Shown piece after piece: positions 17,030 through 25,129 of a DNA stretch of 64,000 nt; the first letter of the stretch is position 1; every line of letters begins with the position of its first letter. Position numbers and translations under genes: made by a program. The notes under the pieces are model-generated. The model did no database searches, was not told the DNA's origin, and saw only the letters and a list, made by a program, of their open reading frames with translations. The stretch is from an uncultured Prevotellaceae bacterium (GTDB lineage Bacteria; Bacteroidota; Bacteroidia; Bacteroidales; Bacteroidaceae), in assembly GCA_900316475.1 (NCBI GenBank), contig ONDA01000008.1, forward strand, positions 1-64,000, read 5' to 3'.

Positions 17030-18064
17030 TTATTGTGACATTTCGCCCCGTAGGCTCTGTTGCATGAGCTGGCGTATCTGCTCGGGGTCGTCGTAGCGGG
17101 CTTGCAGGAACATCAGTTTCGTGACGGCACTCTCAACGGTAGCATCGCGCCCGCTGATGACGCCCGCCTCCTGCAAATGGTAGCCGCAGTCGTAGCGGCT
17201 CATCTCGACGGCTCCCTGCATACATTGGCTGATGTTGACGATGACCTTGCCGTTGCGGGTACCCTCACGTAGGGCGTTGAGCAGCCAGGGGCTCTGGGGA
17301 GCGTTGCCCGAGCCGAAGGTGCGCATGACGATGGCCTTGAGGTTGGGCGTGTGGATGATGTGGCGTATAAGGTCTTCGCGTATGCCAGGGAAGAGGGAGA
17401 AGATGATGACGTTGTTGTCTAAACGGTAGTGGGGCGTCATGGGCTGCTGCCAGTCGGGCGTGAGCATCCGCTCGCGATGATAGGTGATGTTGACGCCGGC
17501 ATCGACCAGGTGCGGATAGTTGAACGACTCGAAGGCATTGAACTCCTCTGCACTCTGCTTCGTTGTGCGGTTGCCGCGTAAGAGGTGGCCGCCGAAATAG
17601 ATGCCCACCTCAGGCACCATAGCGCGCCCCTTGTCGTCCTTCGCGGCGGCTATCTCTATCGAGGTTATAAGGTTCTCCTTGCCGTCGGTGCGAAGCTGTC
17701 CGATGGGCAGCTGTGAGCCGGTGAAGATGACGGGCTTCGTGAGGTTCGCCAGCATATAGGAGAGGGCTGAGGCGGTATAGGCCATCGTGTCGGTCCCGTG
17801 GAGGACGACGAAGCCGTCGTAGCCGTCATAGTGGTCGGCTATGCAATGGCTCAACTCCGTCCATCGCATCGGTGACATATCGCTGGAATCGATGGGTGGC
17901 TGAAACTGGCAGGTGTCAATCTCGATGTCGAACTGACGCAGTTCGGGCACGTTCTGAATCAGGTGCTCGAAGTCGAAAGGCTCGAGTGCTCCGGTCTGCG
18001 GATTCCGGTTCATACCGATTGTTCCTCCCGTATAGATAAGCAGTACTTTTGAGTTAAACGTCAT
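17030..18064 (-). CDS. ansA: Type I L-asparaginase
   Basis: A 344-residue cytosolic asparaginase without a signal peptide. The two catalytic threonine motifs are visible: IYTGGTIGM near residue 11 and VLHGTDTMAYTASALSYM near 88, with the TGSQLPIG loop after them. It hydrolyses asparagine to aspartate and ammonia. The family has an allosteric asparagine site in other bacteria; that cannot be judged here. It is transcribed away from uxaC. Confidence 0.93.
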   Translation of the reverse strand: MTFNSKVLLIYTGGTIGMNRNPQTGALEPFDFEHLIQNVPELRQFDIEIDTCQFQPPIDSSDMSPMRWTELSHCIADHYDGYDGFVVLHGTDTMAYTASALSYMLANLTKPVIFTGSQLPIGQLRTDGKENLITSIEIAAAKDDKGRAMVPEVGIYFGGHLLRGNRTTKQSAEEFNAFESFNYPHLVDAGVNITYHRERMLTPDWQQPMTPHYRLDNNVIIFSLFPGIREDLIRHIIHTPNLKAIVMRTFGSGNAPQSPWLLNALREGTRNGKVIVNISQCMQGAVEMSRYDCGYHLQEAGVISGRDATVESAVTKLMFLQARYDDPEQIRQLMQQSLRGEMSQ

Positions 18065-18084
18065 CGTTTGCGTTAATTTTTGTG

Positions 18085-18092
18085 CAAATATA
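18085..18092 (-). promoter_or_regulatory. Likely ansA promoter, -7 box
   Basis: The minus strand has TATATTTG ahead of the asparaginase ATG. I do not see a clean -33 TTG at the expected spacing, so this is a partial match. Confidence 0.4.
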
Positions 18093-18115
18093 CATAAAGT
18101 TTTCGGGAAAAGTAT

Positions 18116-18123
18116 TATCTTTG
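18116..18123 (+). promoter_or_regulatory. uxaC promoter, -7 box
   Basis: TATCTTTGCA lies 39 bases before the uxaC ATG. The -33 region is poorly conserved (no TTG at 19-21 bases), which may reflect activator dependence. Confidence 0.5.
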
Positions 18124-18162
18124 CAGAAAATTATTGCTTAAAAACTTTTAAACTTAAAACTT

Positions 18163-19572
18163 ATGAAAGCATTTAACGACAAAAACTTCGTGCTGGAGAC
18201 TGAAGTCGCCCAGGACTTGTACCACAACCATGCGGCCAAGATGCCCATCATCGACTACCATTGCCACCTGATTCCCGAAATGGTGGCTAAGGATCATAAG
18301 TTCAAGAGCATCACCGAGTTGTGGCTGGGCGGCGACCACTATAAGTGGCGTGCCATGCGTACCAACGGCGTTGACGAAAAGTATTGCACGGGCAAGGACA
18401 CTACCGACTGGGAGAAATTCGAGAAGTGGGCAGAGACCGTCCCCTACACCCTGCGTAACCCGCTGTACCACTGGACCCATCTTGAGCTGAAGACCGCTTT
18501 CGGCATTGAGAAGCTGTTGAGCCCGAAAACCGCACGCGAGATTTTCGACGAGTGTAACGATAAGCTGCAGAACGACCCGAACTTCACCGCTCGCGGCCTG
18601 ATGCGCCACTACAACGTGGAGTGCGTCTGCACGACTGACGACCCCGTTGACGACCTGCACAACCATATTGAGTACGCCAAGATACGTACTGAGAAAGACC
18701 CTCTGATGATTCCCGCCTGGCGTCCTGACAAGGCTATGAACATAGAGAAGCCTGAGTTTGCTGCCTACGTTGAACAGCTGTCGAACGTCAGTGGCATCAG
18801 CATCACGAAGTTTGCCGATATGGTTGACGCCTTGAAGAAGCGTCACGAGTTCTTTGAGGCTCAGGGGTCGAAACTCTCTGACCACGGCATAGAGGAGTTC
18901 TATGACGAAGACTATACCGACTCGCAGATTGAGACCATCTTCGAGAAGGCTATGCGCGGCCAGCAACTCTCAGACTTCGAGGTGCGCCAGTACAAGAACT
19001 GCTTCCTGACGGTGATGGCCGAGATGGATGCCGATGCGGGCTGGACACAGCAGTTCCACTACGGTGCCATACGCGACAACAACACCGCTATGTACAACCA
19101 GCTTGGCCCTGATACCGGCTTCGACTCTATCGGTGAGTTCAACACGGCCAAGGCTATGTCGAAATTCCTGAACAAGCTGAATATGGAGGGTAAGCTCACG
19201 CGTACCATATTATATACATTGAACCCTTGCGCCAACGAGGTCATTGCCACGATGCTCGGCAACTTCCAGGGTGGTGAGCCCGGCAAGATACAGTTCGGCT
19301 CGGGCTGGTGGTTCAACGACCAGATGGACGGCATGATCCGCCAAATGAATGCCCTCTCGGTGCTCGGTCTGCTGAGCCGTTTCGTGGGTATGCTCACCGA
19401 CAGCCGCTCGTTCCTCAGCTATCCGCGTCACGAGTACTTCCGCCGCATTCTCTGCAACCTGCTGGGTAACGACGTTGAGAAGGGTCTGCTGCCCGACGAC
19501 CGCGAGCTGCTCGGCAAGATGGTCGAGGACATCTCGTACAATAATGCACGCCGTTATTTCAAGTTCTATTGA
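18163..19572 (+). CDS. uxaC: Glucuronate isomerase
   Basis: A 469-residue amidohydrolase-fold isomerase that converts D-glucuronate to D-fructuronate and D-galacturonate to D-tagaturonate. The family N-terminus is intact, with the metal-site IDYHCHLIPEMVA near residue 27, and the C-terminal SYPRHEYFRRILCNLLG block is present. Length is normal. It links to the pectate lyase and possibly glucuronoxylan breakdown seen elsewhere in the window. It stands alone, with its own promoter and terminator. Confidence 0.96.
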   Translation: MKAFNDKNFVLETEVAQDLYHNHAAKMPIIDYHCHLIPEMVAKDHKFKSITELWLGGDHYKWRAMRTNGVDEKYCTGKDTTDWEKFEKWAETVPYTLRNPLYHWTHLELKTAFGIEKLLSPKTAREIFDECNDKLQNDPNFTARGLMRHYNVECVCTTDDPVDDLHNHIEYAKIRTEKDPLMIPAWRPDKAMNIEKPEFAAYVEQLSNVSGISITKFADMVDALKKRHEFFEAQGSKLSDHGIEEFYDEDYTDSQIETIFEKAMRGQQLSDFEVRQYKNCFLTVMAEMDADAGWTQQFHYGAIRDNNTAMYNQLGPDTGFDSIGEFNTAKAMSKFLNKLNMEGKLTRTILYTLNPCANEVIATMLGNFQGGEPGKIQFGSGWWFNDQMDGMIRQMNALSVLGLLSRFVGMLTDSRSFLSYPRHEYFRRILCNLLGNDVEKGLLPDDRELLGKMVEDISYNNARRYFKFY

Positions 19573-19586
19573 TTGACAATCATTAC

Positions 19587-19625
19587 GAAGCAGTCTGACT
19601 CCAAGGGGGTCAGGCTGCTTCTTTA
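19587..19625 (+). terminator. uxaC terminator
   Basis: GAAGCAGTCTGAC and GTCAGGCTGCTTC pair around a short loop, followed by CTTT. It lies 15 bases after the uxaC stop. Confidence 0.75.
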
Positions 19626-19654
19626 ACCACTGAACAGACTAACCTATTACTTCT

Positions 19655-21112
19655 ATGCTCAGAAAAATTAGAATCTTGCTGGCATCGTTGATGTATATAG
19701 GCATCACATTGCTGTTTCTTGACTTCACGGGAACGCTACATACATGGCTCTCGTGGATGGCCAAGGTGCAGTTTTTGCCCGCCCTGATGGCATTAAACGT
19801 TACTGTTATTGCCGTTTTATTGTTGTTGACTCTCGTCTTCGGGCGCATCTATTGTAGCGTTGTTTGTCCGCTGGGTGTCCTGCAGGATGTCTTCGGCTGG
19901 TTGGGCAAGAAGTCGAAGAAGAACCGCTATACCTACTCGAAGGAGAAAACGTGGCTGCGCTGTCTCTTCTTGGCGCTGATGGTGATTTCTGTCGTAATAG
20001 GTTTGGGCAGTATTGTTCAGCTGCTGGCTCCCTATAGCGCCTACGGGCGTATTGCCACTATGGTCTTGCAACCGCTGTGGATGATGGGCAACAATGTGCT
20101 TGGCTATTTGGCTGAGCGTGCCGACAGCTATGCCTTTTATACTGTCGACGTGTGGATGAGATCGTTGCCGGTGTTCATTCTTGCCATTGCGACGCTGGCC
20201 TTACTGGTGGTACTCGCCTGGCGAAACGGGCGTACTTATTGTAATACTGTCTGTCCTGTGGGTTACGTCTTGAGCTTCTTCGCACGCTTCTCTTGGCTGA
20301 AGATTCGCTTTGATGAAGCAAAGTGCAAGAACTGCTCTATGTGCTCGAAGAACTGCAAGGCAGCCTGCATCGACTATAAGACGCATACCGTTGACTATTC
20401 CCGTTGCGTGGTTTGTGGCGACTGTATCGATAGTTGTATGTTCGGGGCATTGAGTTATTCCGGAAATAAGCAAACATCCTTTTCTTCCGCTCGTCGTTCA
20501 TTCCTTTTATCTTCAGCTTTGGTATCAACGGCCGCTTTGGCACAGAAAAAGGAGAAGGTGATGGATGGCGGATTGGCCGAATTGGAAGACAAGGTTGCGC
20601 CTCAACGTCAAACGCAAGTGACACCGCCAGGTTCGCTGTCGTTTGAGCATTTTTCAAAGCGTTGTACGGGCTGTCAGCTCTGTGTGTCGGAATGTCCGAA
20701 TGGTGTGCTGCGCCCCAGTAACGACATCTTCAACATGATGTTGCCCGTTATGTCCTACGAGCGCGGTTTTTGTCGTCCGGAGTGTACACGTTGTGGCGAG
20801 GTCTGTCCGGCAGGTGCGATAACGGCAGTAGACAAGCCCGCCAAGTCGTCGATACAGATTGGCCATGCCGTCTTCATCCAGAAGAACTGTGTGGCAGTGA
20901 CCGACGGCGTGGAATGCGGCAACTGTGCCCGCCATTGTCCAGCGGGGGCTATCGAAATGGTCGCTCTCAACGAAGATGACGACGAGACGCCCTGGGTTCC
21001 CGCTGTTAACGAGGAGGCCTGCATCGGATGTGGCGCCTGTGAATATGTTTGTCCTGCTCGTCCGTTCTCAGCCATTATGGTTGAGGGCCATGAGGTACAT
21101 AAAAAGATATAG
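19655..21112 (+). CDS. Membrane polyferredoxin, fused NapH-like and NapG-like
   Basis: A 485-residue iron-sulfur membrane protein. The first 225 residues hold about five transmembrane helices and two YCxxVCP motifs (RIYCSVVCPLGV, RTYCNTVCPVGY), as in NapH/YccM-type quinol oxidising proteins. Several four-cysteine ferredoxin clusters follow (CKNCSMCSKNC, CVVCGDCIDSC, CTGCQLCVSECP, CTRCGEVCP, CGNCARHCP, CIGCGACEYVCP). At about residue 288 an internal twin-arginine-like stretch (RRSFLLSSALVSTAAL) separates the two halves, as if a NapG precursor had been fused to NapH. It ends three bases before an aldo/keto reductase with its own twin-arginine signal, a likely partner. Confidence 0.85.
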   Translation: MLRKIRILLASLMYIGITLLFLDFTGTLHTWLSWMAKVQFLPALMALNVTVIAVLLLLTLVFGRIYCSVVCPLGVLQDVFGWLGKKSKKNRYTYSKEKTWLRCLFLALMVISVVIGLGSIVQLLAPYSAYGRIATMVLQPLWMMGNNVLGYLAERADSYAFYTVDVWMRSLPVFILAIATLALLVVLAWRNGRTYCNTVCPVGYVLSFFARFSWLKIRFDEAKCKNCSMCSKNCKAACIDYKTHTVDYSRCVVCGDCIDSCMFGALSYSGNKQTSFSSARRSFLLSSALVSTAALAQKKEKVMDGGLAELEDKVAPQRQTQVTPPGSLSFEHFSKRCTGCQLCVSECPNGVLRPSNDIFNMMLPVMSYERGFCRPECTRCGEVCPAGAITAVDKPAKSSIQIGHAVFIQKNCVAVTDGVECGNCARHCPAGAIEMVALNEDDDETPWVPAVNEEACIGCGACEYVCPARPFSAIMVEGHEVHKKI

Positions 21113-21115
21113 ACT

Positions 21116-22504
21116 ATGGAAAAGAAAAATATATCGAGGCGCTCGTTCCTGAAAATGCTTGGGGCGGGGACTCTTGCTACGACAGCCACATTAGTAGGGT
21201 GCAAGGACAAGAAAAAGGAGGCCGTTGCTGACGAGTATAAGAACCAGGTGGAGCCGCCGGTTGGCAAGATGACCTTTCGCACGAATCCATTGACAGGCGA
21301 CAAGGTGTCGCTCCTGGGCTATGGTATGATGCGACTGCCGACAAAGGTGGACAATAGCGACGAGTTTGATCAGGACATGATCAACAAGCAGGTGGACTAT
21401 GCCATTGAGCATGGCCTGAACTATTTCGATACAAGTCCCGTCTACTGTCAGGGAAAGTCGGAACGATGTACGGGCATCGCCCTGAGCCGGCATAAGCGCT
21501 CGGAGTATTTCGTGGCCACGAAACTCTCAAACTTCAACCGCGATTTCTGGAGTCGGGAGAAGTCAATAGAAATGTACCACAATTCGCTGAAGGAGCTGCA
21601 GGTCGATTATATTGACTACTACTTGCTGCACGCCGTCGGCGGCAGTATGGAGGAGTTTAATGGCCGCTATGTTGACAATGGTATCATGGAGTTCCTGATG
21701 GCTGAGCGTCAAGCAGGCCGCATCCGCAACCTCGGCTTCTCGTTTCATGGCCGCAAGTCGATATTCGATGAGGTGCTCAGCCGTCATGAGCAATACCATT
21801 GGGACTTCTGTCAAATAGAGCTGAACTATCTTGACTGGGATTTTGCCAACGAGATAAACAGTGGCAACGTCGATGCCAGCTATCTGTATGATGAGTTACA
21901 GAAACGCAACATTCCCGCAGTCATCATGGAGCCTTTGCTTGGAGGACGTTTGGTGAACCTGCCCCAATACCTTATGATGGAGCTGAAGCAAAAGGCTCCA
22001 AGTCGTTCGGTTGCCTCTTGGGCTTTCCGATATGCCGGTACCCCAAAGGGCGTGCTGACCGTGCTCAGCGGTATGACCTATATGGAACATCTCAAAGACA
22101 ATCTGCTCAGTTATAGCCCATTGCAACCGCTTACCGAAAAGGAAATGAACTATCTGCATGGCGAGATAGCACGGAAAATCGTAGGCTTGGAGAATATACC
22201 CTGCAACGACTGCAAGTATTGTATGCCTTGCCCCTATGGCATAGACATCCCTGCTGTCTTCGTCCATTACAACAAGTGCAAAAACGAAGGCTCGCTGCCT
22301 ATGGGCAGTGGCGATCCGGAGTATCGCAAACAACGCCGCCAGTATCTCATATCGCTCGACCGCGCGGTGCCGCGTGACCGCCAACCAGACCACTGCATCC
22401 AGTGTGGACAATGCGAACCTCACTGTCCACAAGGCATCAGGATTCCACGTGAACTGGCCAAGATAGATCAAATGATAGAAGAGATGAAACAAAATAATTC
22501 GTAA
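21116..22504 (+). CDS. Aldo/keto reductase with twin-arginine signal and C-terminal ferredoxin domain
   Basis: A 462-residue protein. Residues 1-33 form a Tat-like signal with lipobox-like end (RRSFLKML ... ATLVGC), so it is probably exported folded and perhaps lipid-anchored. An aldo/keto reductase barrel follows (LGYGMMRLP, FDTSPVYCQGKSE, HKRSEYFVATKLS). From residue 355 come two iron-sulfur cysteine sets (CNDCKYCMPCPYGIDIP; CIQCGQCEPHCPQGI). The preceding membrane polyferredoxin is three bases away and probably passes electrons to or from it. The substrate is unknown. Confidence 0.88.
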   Translation: MEKKNISRRSFLKMLGAGTLATTATLVGCKDKKKEAVADEYKNQVEPPVGKMTFRTNPLTGDKVSLLGYGMMRLPTKVDNSDEFDQDMINKQVDYAIEHGLNYFDTSPVYCQGKSERCTGIALSRHKRSEYFVATKLSNFNRDFWSREKSIEMYHNSLKELQVDYIDYYLLHAVGGSMEEFNGRYVDNGIMEFLMAERQAGRIRNLGFSFHGRKSIFDEVLSRHEQYHWDFCQIELNYLDWDFANEINSGNVDASYLYDELQKRNIPAVIMEPLLGGRLVNLPQYLMMELKQKAPSRSVASWAFRYAGTPKGVLTVLSGMTYMEHLKDNLLSYSPLQPLTEKEMNYLHGEIARKIVGLENIPCNDCKYCMPCPYGIDIPAVFVHYNKCKNEGSLPMGSGDPEYRKQRRQYLISLDRAVPRDRQPDHCIQCGQCEPHCPQGIRIPRELAKIDQMIEEMKQNNS

Positions 22505-22512
22505 CAGATGGC

Positions 22513-22541
22513 TTGTTATTCATAATTATTTTGTACCTTTG
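22513..22541 (+). promoter_or_regulatory. Promoter with near-zero leader
   Basis: TTG (22514-22516), an approximately 17-18-base spacer and TACCTTTG (22534-22541). The ATG of the next gene is nine bases after the box, so transcription should start only a few bases before the codon. Confidence 0.6.
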
Positions 22542-22550
22542 CACCCGTTT

Positions 22551-23174
22551 ATGGGAAGAAAGATTGTTTTATTGGTAATAGTTGCCCTGCAGACGTTGGT
22601 CCTTGGTGCTCAGGAAACGGCCAACGAGCGACAGGCGCGCCGTATATTCAATCAAGCTTATCAGCAAGTCTTCGGCGAGCAAGGAGCCTCGTTACATTAT
22701 GATGTCAACATCATCGGGGTGTACAAGACCAAGGGGGATATTACCTTCAAAGGCAAGAAACAGAAGTTTGTCGATGAGCGTGTCAACACTTGGAATGATG
22801 GCGTGACTGCTTATATGGCTTTCCGTAAGAAAAAGGAGGTGCATATACATGCCGCTAATTCCGACAAGAAAGACAAGTACAGCGGGAAATTCAAGTTTAA
22901 TCTTGAGGATTTCAGCTACAATATCAGCGAAGACGACGGACTTTTCCTGCTGACGCTGAAGCAGAAGAAGCACGCTAAAGGAACCATCAAAGTTGTCAAG
23001 GCATGGGTGACGAAAAAAGGATATGAGCCCGTTCGCCTGCGTATCAAGGTTGCTTTTATATGGACAACGGTAAAGATTAGCAATTTCCGCTCCGGCGGCA
23101 TTACCGACGACGTGTTCGTGTTCCCCCGCAACCAGTACAAAGATTGGCAGTTCATTGATAAACGTAACGAATAG
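22551..23174 (+). CDS. Secreted LolA-like protein
   Basis: A 207-residue protein with a signal peptide (MGRKIVLLVIVALQTLVLGAQ). The mature part is rich in beta strands, with repeated patterns such as GVYKTKGDITFKGKK, AYMAFRKKKEVHIH and FLLTLKQK, in the manner of LolA/LolB-fold lipoprotein carriers of Bacteroidetes. I assign the fold only by this strand pattern. The ATG at 22551 is used; the frame also opens at a TTG four codons earlier, inside the promoter box. A MaoC-like gene follows after five bases. Confidence 0.5.
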   Translation: MGRKIVLLVIVALQTLVLGAQETANERQARRIFNQAYQQVFGEQGASLHYDVNIIGVYKTKGDITFKGKKQKFVDERVNTWNDGVTAYMAFRKKKEVHIHAANSDKKDKYSGKFKFNLEDFSYNISEDDGLFLLTLKQKKHAKGTIKVVKAWVTKKGYEPVRLRIKVAFIWTTVKISNFRSGGITDDVFVFPRNQYKDWQFIDKRNE

Positions 23175-23179
23175 AAAAT

Positions 23180-23644
23180 ATGGGAAAACTGATTATTAAC
23201 TCCTATGATGAGTTTGCCGCACACTTAGGCGAGGTACTCGGAACTTCAGATTGGTTGCAAGTGAACCAGGATCGTGTTAACCTCTTTGCCGATGCCACGC
23301 TCGACCATCAATGGATTCACGTCGACGTGGAACGCGCCAAGGAGGAGAGCCAGTATCATTCAACCATCGCCCACGGTTATCTGACACTCTCGTTGCTACC
23401 CTATCTGTGGGATCAAATCATCGAGGTGCGTAACATCAAGATGTTGGTCAACTACGGCATGGACAAAATGCGATTCGGACAGCCTGTCGTCACTGGGTCG
23501 CGCCTGCGTATGACGACCAAGCTGCACAACATACAGAACCTGCGCGGCATCTGTAAGACTGAGATAGAATTCAAAATCGAGATTGAGGGACAGCGTAAGC
23601 CTGCACTGGAGGGCATTGCTTCGTTCCTCTATTATTTTATTTAA
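23180..23644 (+). CDS. MaoC-like dehydratase (hot-dog fold)
   Basis: A 154-residue single hot-dog domain. The hydratase 2 motif FADATLDHQWIHVDVERA supplies the catalytic Asp and His, and HSTIAHGYLTLSLLP follows as in (R)-specific enoyl-CoA hydratases. It would hydrate or dehydrate acyl-CoA or acyl-ACP thioesters. The gene has five- and six-base gaps to its neighbours, so it is part of a three-gene unit with a secreted protein and a PurF-like protein; I see no metabolic link between the three. Confidence 0.9.
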   Translation: MGKLIINSYDEFAAHLGEVLGTSDWLQVNQDRVNLFADATLDHQWIHVDVERAKEESQYHSTIAHGYLTLSLLPYLWDQIIEVRNIKMLVNYGMDKMRFGQPVVTGSRLRMTTKLHNIQNLRGICKTEIEFKIEIEGQRKPALEGIASFLYYFI

Positions 23645-23650
23645 TTTGCT

Positions 23651-25087
23651 ATGGGAGGTTTCTTTGGCTGCATAGCCGACAAAGAGTGCGTAAACGATCT
23701 GTTCTATGGCACAGACTATAATTCGCATTTAGGTACGAAGCGTGCCGGACTGGTGACGTTTGACAGTGAGCGGGGCTTCAACCGCAGTATCCACTCGTTA
23801 GAGCGCGACTACTTTCGCTCGCGTTTCGAAGACGAACTCGACTCGTTTCACGGTCGGCAGGGGCTGGGCGTCATCAGCGATACCGACCCTCAGCCTATCA
23901 TCGTTAATTCCCACTTGGGACGCTATGCTGTGGTGACGGTTGCCAAGATTAACAACCAGCGCGAGATAGCCGATGAGTTGTTAGCCCAGCGGATGCATTT
24001 CAGCGAGTTGTCGGCGAATAACATCAATCAGACCGAACTGGTTGCCCTGCTTATCAATATGGGTAACACTTTTGTCGAGGGTATCAACAACGTCTACCGT
24101 AAAATAGACGGCTCGTGCTCCATGCTGATTCTAACTGAAGACGGCATCATTGCCGCCCGCGACTTTCTGGGACGAACGCCGATAGTCATCGGGCATAAAG
24201 AGGGTGCCTATGCTGTCTGCAGCGAGACATGCAGCTTCCCAAACCTTGATTACAAGGTCGTGCGGGATCTCGGCCCAGGCGAGATTGTGCGACTCCATTG
24301 TGATGGTTTCGAAGTGATGCAACCGGCCTTTGAGCACGAGCAGATTTGTTCGTTCCTTTGGGTCTACTACGGATTCCCGGCCAGCAATTATGAGGGCATC
24401 AATGTTGAAGCTGTCCGGGAAAAGAATGGCCGCATGATGGGTGAGTCCGACGAAACAGAAGTTGACTGTGTCTGTGGCGTGCCGGACTCTGGCGTCGGTA
24501 TGGCCTTGGGCTATGCCGAGGGCAAAGGTGTGCCTTACGAGCGTGCCGTGCTGAAATATACACCCACATGGCCTCGTTCATTCACGCCTGGCAACCAGAG
24601 CCGTCGCAACCTTGTGGCTAAGATGAAGCTTATACCCAATGGGGCCTTGCTAAAGGACCGGCGTGTCGTCTTTTGCGACGACTCCATCGTTCGTGGTACT
24701 CAGTTGCGTGACAATGTCCGCACGTTCTTCGAATATGGCGCCAAGGAGGTTCATTGCCGCATTTCGTGTCCTCCGCTGGTCTATGGTTGTCCGTTTATTG
24801 GCTTCACAACGTCAAAAACCGATATGGAACTCATCACCCGTCAGATTATTCACGACTTTGAGGGGGACGACGACAAGGCTAATCTTGAGAAATATGCTCA
24901 GACAGACTCTCCCGAGTACAAGCGCATGGTCAATGAGATAGCCCGCCGCTTAGGTCTTTCTACGTTGAAGTTTGCCAAGCTTGAAGATCTTATCGAGGCT
25001 ATTGGTATGCCTAAATGCAAAGTCTGTACCCATTGCTTCGATGGTACCAGCTACAGCCGTAGTCCGGAAAGCGAGAAATTCTTTTAG
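23651..25087 (+). CDS. PurF-like phosphoribosyltransferase lacking the usual N-terminal cysteine
   Basis: A 478-residue protein with the two-domain layout of glutamine PRPP amidotransferase. Residues 1-230 are a class II glutamine amidotransferase fold (GTDYNSHLGTKRAGLVT, DGSCSMLILTEDGIIAARDFLGRTP). The phosphoribosyltransferase domain has the PRPP loop VVFCDDSIVRGTQ near residue 340, and a cysteine-rich CKVCTHCFDG lies near the end. In normal PurF the mature chain begins Cys-Gly-x-Phe-Gly; here it begins Met-Gly-Gly-Phe-Phe-Gly-Cys, so the nucleophile position is glycine. A cysteine at residue 7 is displaced by several positions. It may use free ammonia, have another role, or be regulatory. 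Confidence 0.8.
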   Translation: MGGFFGCIADKECVNDLFYGTDYNSHLGTKRAGLVTFDSERGFNRSIHSLERDYFRSRFEDELDSFHGRQGLGVISDTDPQPIIVNSHLGRYAVVTVAKINNQREIADELLAQRMHFSELSANNINQTELVALLINMGNTFVEGINNVYRKIDGSCSMLILTEDGIIAARDFLGRTPIVIGHKEGAYAVCSETCSFPNLDYKVVRDLGPGEIVRLHCDGFEVMQPAFEHEQICSFLWVYYGFPASNYEGINVEAVREKNGRMMGESDETEVDCVCGVPDSGVGMALGYAEGKGVPYERAVLKYTPTWPRSFTPGNQSRRNLVAKMKLIPNGALLKDRRVVFCDDSIVRGTQLRDNVRTFFEYGAKEVHCRISCPPLVYGCPFIGFTTSKTDMELITRQIIHDFEGDDDKANLEKYAQTDSPEYKRMVNEIARRLGLSTLKFAKLEDLIEAIGMPKCKVCTHCFDGTSYSRSPESEKFF

Positions 25088-25129
25088 GTTATCACACCGT
25101 CAAAGTCTTTCGTTAAGAAAGAGAGGGAC

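Noticed and set aside
25088..25129. Terminator between the PurF-like gene and recQ
   Set aside because: The inverted similarity (GTCTTTC / GAAAGA) is short and lacks a U run; not strong enough to annotate.
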